DNA from: Nocardioides turkmenicus
GTDB taxonomy: Bacteria > Actinomycetota > Actinomycetes > Propionibacteriales > Nocardioidaceae
Assembly (NCBI RefSeq): GCF_011045035.1
Contig: NZ_JAALAA010000018.1
Coordinates: 1 to 64,000, forward strand
DNA length: 64,000 nucleotides
Reading direction: 5' to 3'
Shown: in pieces, positions 1 to 7,502 of the stretch
How the letters are laid out: each line of letters begins with the position of its first letter
Numbering within the stretch: the first letter of the stretch is position 1
Notes under the pieces: model-generated
Seen by the model: the letters and a program-made list of their open reading frames with translations, nothing else
Told to the model about the DNA's origin: nothing
The model's database searches: none
Made by a program: the position numbers and the translations under genes

Positions 1-425
1 CTCCCACGGGTGTTCGTGACGGCGGGGGCGGCGACAATGGGGGAGGAAGCAACGGGGGAGGAGGCAACGGTGGCGGCGGCCAAGGGGCGCCGATCAACAT
101 CCCCAGCATCGTGCAGGACCAGGGCAGACCGCTGAACGAGGTGCACGCGGAGATCGAGGCGAGCGTGCGCGAGCAGTGCGGCGGCGAGCTCTGCATCGAC
201 ATCCGCGTGGTCGAGGCAGATCCCAACTTCGGTGTCTGCCAGTTCGTACGCACCGATCCGGAGCAGGGCTCCTCCGTCGAGCGCGGCGCATCTGTGCTGA
301 TCCTGGCGGGCACCCAGCCGTGTGATGACCCGTCTCCTACGGATGACGTGACGGAGGACGACGGGACCGAGGAAGACGACGGTGTCGATGAGGACGACAC
401 GTCCGATGGCGACTCCACCTCGTGA
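1..425 (+). CDS. PASTA-like surface protein, C-terminal part (5' truncated by window edge)
   Basis: The frame is open from base 3, so the gene starts upstream of the window. The visible part begins with a Gly/Asn-rich linker (bases 24-90). A PASTA-like module follows, opening with IPSIVQDQGRPLNEV and ending with the typical SSVERGASVLILAG strand, then a strongly acidic Asp/Glu/Thr tail. Four cysteines in the module suggest disulphides and therefore an extracytoplasmic location. PASTA domains bind peptidoglycan or muropeptides and often end Ser/Thr kinases, but no kinase domain is visible here, so that link is inference. It overlaps the next gene by about 20-40 bp, which suggests co-transcription. 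Confidence 0.6.
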   Translation, partial: PTGVRDGGGGDNGGGSNGGGGNGGGGQGAPINIPSIVQDQGRPLNEVHAEIEASVREQCGGELCIDIRVVEADPNFGVCQFVRTDPEQGSSVERGASVLILAGTQPCDDPSPTDDVTEDDGTEEDDGVDEDDTSDGDSTS

Positions 426-1338
426 CGGTCCGGACGCGACCGCAGACGGATCGGTCGGGCTCTCCCGCTTGGGGCGGATCGCTGCGGAGATCATCGCGCC
501 GACCAGCCTGCTGACCGCGGTCTTCTTCTACTTCGGCTGGTCCCACGCGTACTGGTTCTTCGACTACTTCGGGGTGAACTCCACCCTGCTGGGGCTGACG
601 ACGCAGGACTACCTGATGCGCGCGGTCGACGGCCTGTTCGTACCGATCACGGTGGCCGCTGTCTTCGGGCTGACGGCGGTATGGGTCCCCACGATGCTCC
701 CAGAACGCCTCCATGCACGCATCCGCGACCGCATCGCTCCGATCGCGACGCCTGCCGCGGCCGGAGTCGGGCTGCTGCTGGTCGTGAACGGGCTGTCGCG
801 GATCCTGTGGCGTACGCCGCTCAACCAGTCGCTGGCGGTGGCGCCGCTGTGCCTCGCGGCCGGTGTCCTGCTGCTCTGGTACGCGGCGCACCGACGGCGC
901 GCCGTACGACCTGGTCCCACCCCCGAACCCCGGGACCACTGGAAGCCCTGGACCGAGTGGTCGGCGGTCTTCGCCATCGTCGCCCTGAGCCTCTTCTGGG
1001 CCGCGAACGACTACGCCGCCGCGGTGGGCACCACCCGTGCGCAGGAGTTCGTCCAGAACATCTCCGGCCACCCGAAGGTGATCGTCTACAGCGCATCGCG
1101 CCTCAATCTGGACCAGGTCGGTGTGCGGGAGCTGTCCTGCCCAGGCGCCGAGGCCGCCTTCGGCTTTCGCTACGACGGGCTGGTGCTGGTGCTGTACGCG
1201 GGCGACCAGTACGTCCTGCTCCCGGAACGTTGGACGCCCGAGCGAGGTCGCGCGATCGTCCTCCCACGGACCGACGGCCTGCGGCTGGAGTTCGTCCCCA
1301 GCTCGTCGCGAGAGATCCGACCGACGCGCAGCTGTTAG
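406..1338 (+). CDS. multi-pass membrane protein of unknown function
   Basis: About 310 residues with roughly five hydrophobic helices: an aromatic-rich first one (FFYFGWSHAYWFFDYFG), then GLFVPITVAAVFGLTAVWV, a Val/Leu-rich third and fourth, and SAVFAIVALSLFWAAN. The C-terminal ~100 residues are soluble and contain one Cys. I do not recognise the family. ATG 406 (MATPPRDG) is preferred; GTG 382 and ATG 388 are possible in-frame alternatives. All overlap the end of the PASTA-like gene, so the two are probably one operon. A strong inverted repeat after the stop likely ends the transcript. Confidence 0.6.
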   Translation: MATPPRDGPDATADGSVGLSRLGRIAAEIIAPTSLLTAVFFYFGWSHAYWFFDYFGVNSTLLGLTTQDYLMRAVDGLFVPITVAAVFGLTAVWVPTMLPERLHARIRDRIAPIATPAAAGVGLLLVVNGLSRILWRTPLNQSLAVAPLCLAAGVLLLWYAAHRRRAVRPGPTPEPRDHWKPWTEWSAVFAIVALSLFWAANDYAAAVGTTRAQEFVQNISGHPKVIVYSASRLNLDQVGVRELSCPGAEAAFGFRYDGLVLVLYAGDQYVLLPERWTPERGRAIVLPRTDGLRLEFVPSSSREIRPTRSC

Positions 1339-1361
1339 CTCCGAGTAGCAGGGAAATGCAG

Positions 1362-1401
1362 AACCGGCCCTGAACTGCGTCTCCGCATATCAGGGCCGGT
1401 T
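1362..1401. terminator. bidirectional hairpin terminator
   Basis: Perfect 12-bp inverted repeat, AACCGGCCCTGA (1362-1373) and its complement (1390-1401), with a 16-nt loop. It lies between the plus-strand membrane protein and the minus-strand tRNA array and could end both. Confidence 0.7.
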
Positions 1402-1407
1402 TCTCGG

Positions 1408-1479
1408 TGGACGATACTGGGTTTGAACCAGTGACCTCTTCCGTGTCAAGGAAGCGCGCTACCGCTGCGCCAATCGTCC
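1408..1479 (-). tRNA. tRNA-Val (GAC)
   Basis: 72-nt cloverleaf read on the minus strand. The acceptor stem GGACGAT/ATCGTCC is fully paired, the T arm carries GGTTCAAACCC, and the anticodon loop TTGACAC gives anticodon GAC. Discriminator is A and CCA is not encoded. It is the last gene of a Gly-Cys-Val array. Confidence 0.93.
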
Positions 1480-1512
1480 GTGGTTATTCATTTATATCAG
1501 GGTGGTGCTTCG

Positions 1513-1583
1513 AGGTGGGTACGGGATTTGAACCCGTGTACACGGATTTGCAGTCCGTTGCCTCGCCTCTCGGCCAACCCACC
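1513..1583 (-). tRNA. tRNA-Cys (GCA)
   Basis: 71-nt cloverleaf on the minus strand with acceptor stem GGTGGGT/ACCCACC, T loop GGGTTCAAATCCC and anticodon loop CTGCAAA, giving GCA. The discriminator is U, as expected for tRNA-Cys. CCA is not encoded. Confidence 0.93.
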
Positions 1584-1618
1584 GCTGGAGGCAATGCCTC
1601 CGGTGGAGACCTACTCCG

Positions 1619-1691
1619 AGCGGACGACGAGGCTCGAACTCGCGACCTCAACCTTGGCAAGGTTGCGCTCTACCAACTGAGCTACGTCCGC
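1619..1691 (-). tRNA. tRNA-Gly (GCC)
   Basis: 73-nt cloverleaf on the minus strand with acceptor stem GCGGACG/CGTCCGC, D arm AGCTCAGTTGGTAGAGC, T loop GAGTTCGAGCCTC and anticodon loop TTGCCAA, giving GCC. Discriminator U fits tRNA-Gly. First gene of the Gly-Cys-Val array, an arrangement common in actinobacteria. Confidence 0.94.
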
Positions 1692-1847
1692 TTGTTGCTT
1701 CCGGCCCGGTTTCCCGTGCCCTTGGCGACGAGAAGAACATTAACGGAGCCCGTGCCGGAGGCCAAATCGGGGGTCACCTTCGTGTCATTCGCCAGCAACC
1801 CGCGGGGCCCTTTCGGCGCGCATTCCGGCCTCTGACCAGGGACGTCT

Positions 1848-1853
1848 TAGAGT
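1848..1853 (+). promoter_or_regulatory. -10 box TAGAGT, leaderless start
   Basis: TAGAGT ends 6 nt before the ATG at 1860 and there is no Shine-Dalgarno sequence, so the transcript probably begins at the start codon. No clear -35 is seen. Confidence 0.45.
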
Positions 1854-1859
1854 TGCGGC

Positions 1860-2681
1860 ATGCGCGCGTGGATCGATGGTCAGCTTCTCGACAACCCGGC
1901 CGCCCCGGCGGTCTCCATCCGGGACCACGGTCTGGTGGTGGGCGACGGCGTCTTCGAGACGCTCAAGGTGATCGAGGACCAGCCGTTCGCGCTCGCGCTT
2001 CACCTCGACCGCCTGGAGCGGTCGGCGACCGGCCTCGGGCTGCCCGCACTCGACCGCGGGTTCATCGCCAAGGGCGTGGAGGCCGTGCTCGGAGCGGCCC
2101 CGACGGCGTACGGGCGTCTTCGGATCACCGTCACGGGCGGGCCGGCGCCGTTCGGGTCCGCCCGCGCGGAGGTTCCGCCCACGGTCATCATCGGCCTCGA
2201 GGACGCCGAGCCCAACCCGACCGAGACCAAGGTCGTCAGCGTGCCGTGGCGCCGCAACGAGCACGGTGCGACGAGCGGCCTGAAGACGACGTCGTACGCC
2301 GAGAACGTGATCGCGCTCGCCGAGGCCCGCAAGCACGGGGCCAGCGAGGCGATCTTCGCCAACACCGTGGGCGACCTGTGCGAGGGCACCGGGAGCAACA
2401 TCTTCTACGTGCTCGACGGGGCGCTGAAGACCCCGACGCTCTCCAGCGGCCCGTTGGCCGGCATCACCCGCGCCCTGGTGCTGGAGTGGTTCGGCGCCGA
2501 GGAGACCGACGAGCCGCTCGCCGAGGTCGAGGAGTACGCCACGGAGGTCTTCCTCACCTCCAGCCTGCGCGACGTGCAGGCCGTGACGGAATGGGGCACG
2601 CGCACCCTCCCGCACGGCCCGGTGACCCAGGCGGCGCAGGAGTCGTGGCGTACGAACGAGCCGAGCCTGCTCGGTCTCTGA
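1860..2681 (+). CDS. class IV aminotransferase / aminodeoxychorismate lyase-like (PabC family)
   Basis: 273-residue PLP-dependent fold-type IV enzyme. The Schiff-base lysine is K142 in GLKTTSYAENV, and the phosphate-binding segment is LCEGTGSNIF (about 173-182). The N-terminal WIDGQLLD and GDGVFETLKV blocks are typical of 4-amino-4-deoxychorismate lyase and branched-chain aminotransferases. Length and the short N-terminus favour the PabC-like (folate) branch, which is inference; D-amino-acid transaminase is an alternative. The ATG sits 6 nt after a TAGAGT box, suggesting a leaderless transcript. It stands alone between the tRNA array and a minus-strand carrier operon. Confidence 0.8.
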   Translation: MRAWIDGQLLDNPAAPAVSIRDHGLVVGDGVFETLKVIEDQPFALALHLDRLERSATGLGLPALDRGFIAKGVEAVLGAAPTAYGRLRITVTGGPAPFGSARAEVPPTVIIGLEDAEPNPTETKVVSVPWRRNEHGATSGLKTTSYAENVIALAEARKHGASEAIFANTVGDLCEGTGSNIFYVLDGALKTPTLSSGPLAGITRALVLEWFGAEETDEPLAEVEEYATEVFLTSSLRDVQAVTEWGTRTLPHGPVTQAAQESWRTNEPSLLGL

Positions 2682-2698
2682 GGACCGACGAACAGGGG

Positions 2699-2800
2699 TC
2701 AGCCGGTGAAGAGCTGCGCCGCCCGGCGCAGCGTCTCGATGACCCCGTAGGCCAGCGGGATCCCGACCAGGGCCCAGGCGGCTGCGATCTTGGCGTTCAT
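2699..2800 (-). CDS. MFS transporter small subunit-like, 33-aa membrane peptide
   Basis: A 33-residue ORF (MNAKIAAAWALVGIPLAYGV, then IETLRRAAQLFTG) forming one transmembrane helix followed by a short amphipathic tail. Its ATG overlaps the stop of the upstream carrier as ATGA, the hallmark of translational coupling. Very short single-helix partners of this kind are known next to OFA-family (oxalate/formate) MFS carriers and are annotated as MFS small subunits; the link here rests on position and appearance. The role, in stability or assembly of the carrier, is not established. Confidence 0.7.
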   Translation of the reverse strand: MNAKIAAAWALVGIPLAYGVIETLRRAAQLFTG

Positions 2801-4194
2801 GCTGCGCTCCTCTCGGACTCAGGGCGATCGGCGGACGTCGGCTCGTGGAACCTCTCCGGGACCTGGTGGACCAGGAGGTTGGCGACGAAGCCGATCGCCA
2901 GGAGACCGACCATGGTGAGCAGCGCCGGCCGGTAGGCGGCCGCGGTCAGGGTGCCAGGCTCGCCCTGCGCGTCGAGGAACGCGTTGATGATGAGCGGCCC
3001 GGCGATGCCGGCGGCCGACCAGGCGGTCAGGAGGCGGCCGTGGATGGCGCCGACCTGGAAGGTGCCGAAGAGGTCGCGCAGGTAGGCGGGGACGGTCGCG
3101 AAGCCGCCACCGTAGAACGACAGGATCACCACAGCGAGCAGCACGAACAGCGCCATCGAGGCGCTGCCGACCGTCGCCAGCAGCAGGTAGAGCACCAGCC
3201 CGACCCCGAGGTACATCATGTAGATCGGCCTGCGGCCGATGATGTCGGAGGTCGAGGACCAGATGAACCGCCCACCCATGTTGGCGATCGAGAGCAGCCC
3301 GACGAAGCCGCCCGCCGCGACAGCGCTGACCGACGAGACCCCACCGTCCCGGAAGAAGTCCTGGATCATCGGGGCGGCCTGCTCGAGGATGCCGATCCCG
3401 GCGGTGACGTTGCAGAAGAGCACGATCCAGACCAGCCAGAACGACCGCGTCCGGATCGCGTTGTTCGCCGAGACGCTGGCGGTGGTGACGAGCTTCTTCT
3501 CCTTCACGCTGGCGGGGTCCCAGCCGGCGGGTGTCCAGCCTTCCGGTGGGACCCGGACGGTGGCGGCACCGAAGGACATGAAGACCAGGTAGACCACGCC
3601 CAGGGTGAGGAACAGCATCATCACCGCGTGGCCGTCGGGGACGGTGGTCGCGTCACCGGTGTAGGACGGGTCGTAGAGCGCCAGCAGCCGGCCGCTCAGC
3701 GGGCTGGCGATCATCGCGCCGCCGCCGAAGCCCATGATCGCCATCCCGGTGGCCAGGCCCGGCCGGTCCGGGAACCACTTGATCAGCGTGGAGACGGGGG
3801 AGATGTAGCCGATCCCGAGACCGATGCCGCCGATGAAGCCGTAGCCGAGGTAGACCAGCCACAGCTGACCGGTGCCGATGCCGAGGGCACCGATGAAAAA
3901 GCCGGAGGCCCAGAACACCGCGGCCGCGGTCATCGCCGCGCGCGGTCCGTTGCGGTCGACCCAGGTGCCCATCACCGCGGCCGAGAGGCCGAGCATCACG
4001 ATCGCGATCGAGAAGATCACCCCGATCGCGGTCTGGCTCGTGTCGAAGTGCTCGACCAGGGCGGTCTTGTAGACGCTGGTGGCGTACACCTGGCCGATGC
4101 AGAGATGGACGGCGAGAGCAGCAGGCGGAATGAGCCAGCGGCTGAAGCCGGGACCGGCCACCGTTCGCTCGCGAGAAAGGAAAGCTGGCAGCAC
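2797..4194 (-). CDS. OFA (oxalate/formate antiporter) family MFS transporter
   Basis: 465-residue inner-membrane carrier with about 12 hydrophobic helices. The conserved opening FLSRERTVAGPGFSRWLIPP and helix HLCIGQVYATSVYK mark the OFA subfamily of the major facilitator superfamily. The MFS loop 2-3 signature appears as GTWVDRNGPR, and the second half begins after a polar central loop. Substrate is probably a small mono- or dicarboxylate, not decidable here. GTG 4194 is chosen because GGAGGT sits 5 nt upstream; an in-frame extension to 4284 has no such site and would run into the hairpin. The next gene, a 33-aa peptide, is coupled by ATGA. Confidence 0.85.
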   Translation of the reverse strand: MLPAFLSRERTVAGPGFSRWLIPPAALAVHLCIGQVYATSVYKTALVEHFDTSQTAIGVIFSIAIVMLGLSAAVMGTWVDRNGPRAAMTAAAVFWASGFFIGALGIGTGQLWLVYLGYGFIGGIGLGIGYISPVSTLIKWFPDRPGLATGMAIMGFGGGAMIASPLSGRLLALYDPSYTGDATTVPDGHAVMMLFLTLGVVYLVFMSFGAATVRVPPEGWTPAGWDPASVKEKKLVTTASVSANNAIRTRSFWLVWIVLFCNVTAGIGILEQAAPMIQDFFRDGGVSSVSAVAAGGFVGLLSIANMGGRFIWSSTSDIIGRRPIYMMYLGVGLVLYLLLATVGSASMALFVLLAVVILSFYGGGFATVPAYLRDLFGTFQVGAIHGRLLTAWSAAGIAGPLIINAFLDAQGEPGTLTAAAYRPALLTMVGLLAIGFVANLLVHQVPERFHEPTSADRPESERSAA

Positions 4195-4283
4195 TGTGAC
4201 CTCCGAGGGGGTGCGGGTGACGCACATCACTACCACAGTTGACGTGGCAACGGCGAGGGTTCGCTTCCGGCCAGCGAAAAGCA

Positions 4284-4332
4284 CGCACCCTCCCGTCCCG
4301 GACGTCCGGGACGTCCGGGACGGGAGGGTGCG
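4284..4332. terminator. very stable hairpin terminator (23-bp perfect stem)
   Basis: Perfect inverted repeat with arms 4284-4306 and 4310-4332 and a 3-nt loop. On the minus strand it is followed by GTGCTTTTCG. It follows the SsgA-like gene (stop at 4361) and precedes the MFS gene, so it most likely insulates the two minus-strand units. Confidence 0.75.
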
Positions 4333-4360
4333 CTGACGAATGAGAAGGCGGGCGGAGTGC

Positions 4361-4798
4361 CTACTCAGCGTCGAAGGAGCTGCCCAGCAGGTCCGCGATC
4401 AGCGCGTCGAGGTCCATGTGCTGGCTCTCAGAGCCGACCGGGACGGCCGAGAAGGACTTGCCGAGGAACATCTGCACCTCGCGCGAGTCGGCGGTCGCGA
4501 TGAGGCGACCGTCGGGGGAGCTGAAGTCGAAGACGGCCACGGCCTTCGCATCCTCGTCGATGCTCGGGTAGATCTTCACGTCGCCCTCACCGGCGGGGGC
4601 GGCCAGGCCCTGCAGCATCAGGGTGCGGGAGACGACCCACTCGACGTCACCGGCGCTGGAGTGGAAGGTCAGGCTCACCGCGTACGGGTCGCTCTCGCGG
4701 TAGCCGAGGGTGGTCGGCACCTCCACCGTGCGGCCCCAGGGGTCGAGGCACGAGATCTTGATGTCCTGCTGCACTGCCGGGTGCTTGATGTCGCTCAT
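4361..4798 (-). CDS. SsgA-family sporulation/cell-division regulator-like protein
   Basis: 145 residues, the normal length for SsgA-like proteins. Diagnostic blocks are GYRESDPYAVSLTFH (about 30-44), EWVVSRTLMLQGL, GEGDVKIYPS and a C-terminal DLDALIADLLG. In Streptomyces, SsgA and SsgB help position FtsZ during sporulation septation; in other actinomycetes a single SsgB-like member is thought to aid septum placement. Which member this is cannot be told. ATG 4798 is preceded by AAGGAGCGGACGA, a good ribosome site. It stands alone between the hairpin at 4.3 kb and the exonuclease gene. Confidence 0.85.
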   Translation of the reverse strand: MSDIKHPAVQQDIKISCLDPWGRTVEVPTTLGYRESDPYAVSLTFHSSAGDVEWVVSRTLMLQGLAAPAGEGDVKIYPSIDEDAKAVAVFDFSSPDGRLIATADSREVQMFLGKSFSAVPVGSESQHMDLDALIADLLGSSFDAE

Positions 4799-4899
4799 TC
4801 GTCCGCTCCTTCTTGGTGGTCTTGCCAAGGAGACGGAGCGGTACGCGGCTGATGATGCCGTTTCCACGAACTTTCTGAACTGAGTTGTGGAGGCCCTGA

Positions 4900-5823
4900 T
4901 CACACCCGCGCGAGGGCGGCTTCCAGGCGGGCGACAGGGGAGGCGAGGTTGTAGGTCGCGGCCAGCTCGTGCAGGCGTTCCGGGTCGGCCGGAGCACTGG
5001 GCAGGGCCGTACGGGTGCGGTCCAGCGGGAGGTCCCGGGCGACCGCCACGACCTGCGGCGCGACCGCCAGGTAGTCGACGGCGTCGATGAACTTCTGGCG
5101 CTGCGCCTTGGTGAGCGACGTGGTCGGGTCGGCGACGGCGGCGACGATCCCCTCCAGGTCCCCGTACTGCTCGAGCAGCTTGGCCGCGGTCTTCTCGCCC
5201 ACACCCTTCACCCCCGGGAGGCCGTCAGACGTGTCACCGCGCATGGTGGCGAAGTCGGCGTACTGCGCGGCGGTGATGCCGTACTTGGCGAGCACCCACT
5301 TCTCGTCCACCAGATCCGGGTCACCGACACCTCGCGTCGGGTAGAGGATGCGTACGCCGGCGGCATCGTCGACGAGCTGGAAGAGGTCACGGTCGCCGGT
5401 GACGACGTCGACCGGCATCCCCGCGTTGGTGGCGAGGGTGCCGATGACGTCGTCGGCCTCGTAGCCGTCGGCGCCGATGACACAGATCCCGGCCGCCGCG
5501 AGCACCTCGCGGATGATCGGCACCTGGACCTCCAGCGGGTCGGGAACCTCCTCCACGTCCGGAGCGGTCTCGCGCTCCACCACGACCCGGTGCGCCTTGT
5601 AGGACGGGATGAGGTCGACCCGCCACTGCGGGCGCCAGTCGTTGTCCCAGCAGCACACCAGGTCGGTGGGGGAGTAGTCGTTGACCAGCCGGGAGATGAA
5701 CTCCAGCAGACCGCGGACGGCGTTGACCGGGGTGCCGTCCTCGGCCTTGATGTCGGGCACACCGAAGTAGGCCCGGAAGTAGAGCGACGCGGTGTCCAGC
5801 AGGAGCATTCGAGGTTCAGCCAC
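4900..5823 (-). CDS. 5'-3' exonuclease (Pol I N-terminal-like flap nuclease)
   Basis: 307 residues, a stand-alone FEN/PIN-like nuclease. The N-terminal PIN-like domain carries metal-binding acids in LLLDTASLYFRAYFG (about 7-21), CCWDNDWRPQWR, GADGYEADDVIG and VVTGDRDLFQLVDD. A helix-hairpin-helix DNA-binding segment, RGDTSDGLPGVKGVGEKTAAKLL, follows (about 205-230). The family removes RNA primers or 5' flaps, supplementing the exonuclease domain of DNA polymerase I. No polymerase domain is attached. Start ATG 5823. Confidence 0.88.
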   Translation of the reverse strand: MAEPRMLLLDTASLYFRAYFGVPDIKAEDGTPVNAVRGLLEFISRLVNDYSPTDLVCCWDNDWRPQWRVDLIPSYKAHRVVVERETAPDVEEVPDPLEVQVPIIREVLAAAGICVIGADGYEADDVIGTLATNAGMPVDVVTGDRDLFQLVDDAAGVRILYPTRGVGDPDLVDEKWVLAKYGITAAQYADFATMRGDTSDGLPGVKGVGEKTAAKLLEQYGDLEGIVAAVADPTTSLTKAQRQKFIDAVDYLAVAPQVVAVARDLPLDRTRTALPSAPADPERLHELAATYNLASPVARLEAALARV

Positions 5824-5832
5824 GAGTGAAGC

Positions 5833-6645
5833 CTAATGAATCGCCCGCGTCGTGTCGGTCGGGTCGGACGAGAGTCTCTGGGCGAGCCAGATCGGCGCGA
5901 CCGAGACGACGATCATCACGACCGCGACCACGTTGACGATCGGCGCCTGACCGGGGCGGAACAGGTTGGTCAGGATCCAGACCGGCAGGGTGGTGACACC
6001 GGGGCCGGCGGCGAACGTCGTCACGATGATCTCGTCGAAGCTGAGCGCGAAGGCCAGCAGCCCGCCGGCCAGCAGCGCCGAGCGCAGCTGGGGAAGCGTG
6101 ACCAGCCGGAAGGTGGTCCACATCCCCGCTCCCAGATCAGCGGAGGCCTCCTCGAGGTTGCCACCCATCCGCCGCAGCCGGGCCTGCACGTTGTTGAAGA
6201 CGGTCACGATGCAGAACGTCGCGTGCGCCACCACGAGCGTGAAGAACCCCAGACGTACGCCGAGGATCGACGAGAACGCGTTGGACAGGGCGATGCCGGT
6301 GACGATGCCGGGCAGGGCGATCGGCAGCACCACCAGCAGGTTCACGGTGTCCTTGCCGAAGAAGGAGTAGCGCTGCATCGCCAGGCCGAGCAGGGTGCCG
6401 AGGACGAGCGCGAGCACCGTGGCACAGGCCGCGACCGTCAGCGAGGTGAGGATCGCGTCGTGCGCTCCCGGGTTGACCGCCGCCCGCTGCCACCACTGCG
6501 TGGTGAAGCCGCTGGGCGGCCAGGTCAGCGCCTGGGAGGTGTTGAACGAGTTCACCACGACCAGGGCCAGCGGCGCGTAGAGCACCGCGAGCACCAGGCC
6601 GGTCACCACGGCGAGCAGGCGCCGGGTCGATCGCGAGATGGTCAT
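5833..6645 (-). CDS. potC: spermidine/putrescine-type ABC transporter permease (PotC-like)
   Basis: 270-residue MetI-like inner-membrane permease with six hydrophobic helices. The EAA-type loop that docks the ATPase reads EEASADLGAGMWTTFRLVTLPQL (about 162-184). The N-terminal block YAPLALVVVNSFNTSQ is typical of PotC/PotI. ATG 6645 overlaps the stop of the preceding permease as ATGA, so the two are translationally coupled. It is the last gene of the potA-potD-potB-potC operon, which probably imports polyamines or a related cation. Confidence 0.88.
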   Translation of the reverse strand: MTISRSTRRLLAVVTGLVLAVLYAPLALVVVNSFNTSQALTWPPSGFTTQWWQRAAVNPGAHDAILTSLTVAACATVLALVLGTLLGLAMQRYSFFGKDTVNLLVVLPIALPGIVTGIALSNAFSSILGVRLGFFTLVVAHATFCIVTVFNNVQARLRRMGGNLEEASADLGAGMWTTFRLVTLPQLRSALLAGGLLAFALSFDEIIVTTFAAGPGVTTLPVWILTNLFRPGQAPIVNVVAVVMIVVSVAPIWLAQRLSSDPTDTTRAIH

Positions 6646-7502
6646 AGGTTCTCCAGAGCTCCGGTCCGGCGCACCAACGCCAGATAGATCATGATCACGA
6701 CGATCGGGATGAGCGCGATCGCGGCGGCCAGCGGCAGGTTCGACCCCGAGTTGATGTAGACGAGGTTGCCGAGCATCTGGTTCGCACCGCCGACGATGTT
6801 GACCGTGATGTAGTCACCCATGGTCAGCGAGAACGAGAAGATCGACCCCGCGACCAGGCCGGGCACCACCAGCGGCAGCACCACGGTGCGGAACGTCAGC
6901 GCCGGCCGGGCGCCGAGATCACCGGCGGCGTCGAGCAGCGAGTCGGGGACACGTTCGTAGGCGGCGTACACCGGCAGGATGACGTACGGAAGCCAGATGT
7001 ACGCCTGGGTGAGCACGATCGCGGTGAAGCCGAATCCCGGCGAGCCGAGCCCGACCAGGCCGCCGGCCCAGTCCAGCAGGCCGCCGTTGGACAGCAGCGA
7101 GCGCCAGGCGAGCGCCTTGACGAGGTAGGACGCCCACAGCGGCATCAGGAACGCGATCACCAGGAGGTGACGGGAGCGCCGAGAGGCGACCTTGGCCATG
7201 TAGAAGCCGACCGGCAGCGCGATCGCGCAGTCGATCAGCGTGACCAGGAGCGCCACCCCGAGGGTGCGCAGCGTGACGGACCGGTAGAGCGCCTCGCCGG
7301 TGATCTCGCGGACGTTGTCGAGGGTGAAGGTGCGCTCGAGCTCGTTGGTGAAGGAGTCGATCGTCCAGAACGCCGTCACCAGGAGCGCGGCCAGGGCGAC
7401 GACGTAGACGAGCACGAGCCACGTGAGGGGAGCGGCCAGCAGGAGGCCGAGGCGGATGCCCGGCCTCCTGCTGAGCGTGCTGCTGATGGAGCTCAAGGTC
7501 AC
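6642..7502 (-). CDS. potB: spermidine/putrescine-type ABC transporter permease (PotB-like)
   Basis: 286-residue MetI-like permease starting at GTG 7502, which overlaps the stop of the binding-protein gene as GTGA. The start is internal to a longer frame that shadows potD. It has six hydrophobic helices beginning LGLLLAAPLTWLVLVYVV; the EAA-type loop is DSLLDAAGDLGARPALTFRTVVLPLV (about 175-200). It pairs with the PotC-like permease to form the membrane channel of the importer. Confidence 0.88.
   Translation of the reverse strand: MTLSSISSTLSRRPGIRLGLLLAAPLTWLVLVYVVALAALLVTAFWTIDSFTNELERTFTLDNVREITGEALYRSVTLRTLGVALLVTLIDCAIALPVGFYMAKVASRRSRHLLVIAFLMPLWASYLVKALAWRSLLSNGGLLDWAGGLVGLGSPGFGFTAIVLTQAYIWLPYVILPVYAAYERVPDSLLDAAGDLGARPALTFRTVVLPLVVPGLVAGSIFSFSLTMGDYITVNIVGGANQMLGNLVYINSGSNLPLAAAIALIPIVVIMIYLALVRRTGALENL

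Noticed and set aside
1407..1835. Open frame beginning MDDTGFEPVTSS
   Set aside because: It is an artefact of reading through three tRNA genes on the other strand; the motif is the classic translation of tRNA T arms.
2845..4242. 465-codon plus-strand frame opposite the OFA carrier
   Set aside because: Asp/Glu/Arg/Gly-rich composition typical of the antisense of a membrane protein; no ribosome site or domain.
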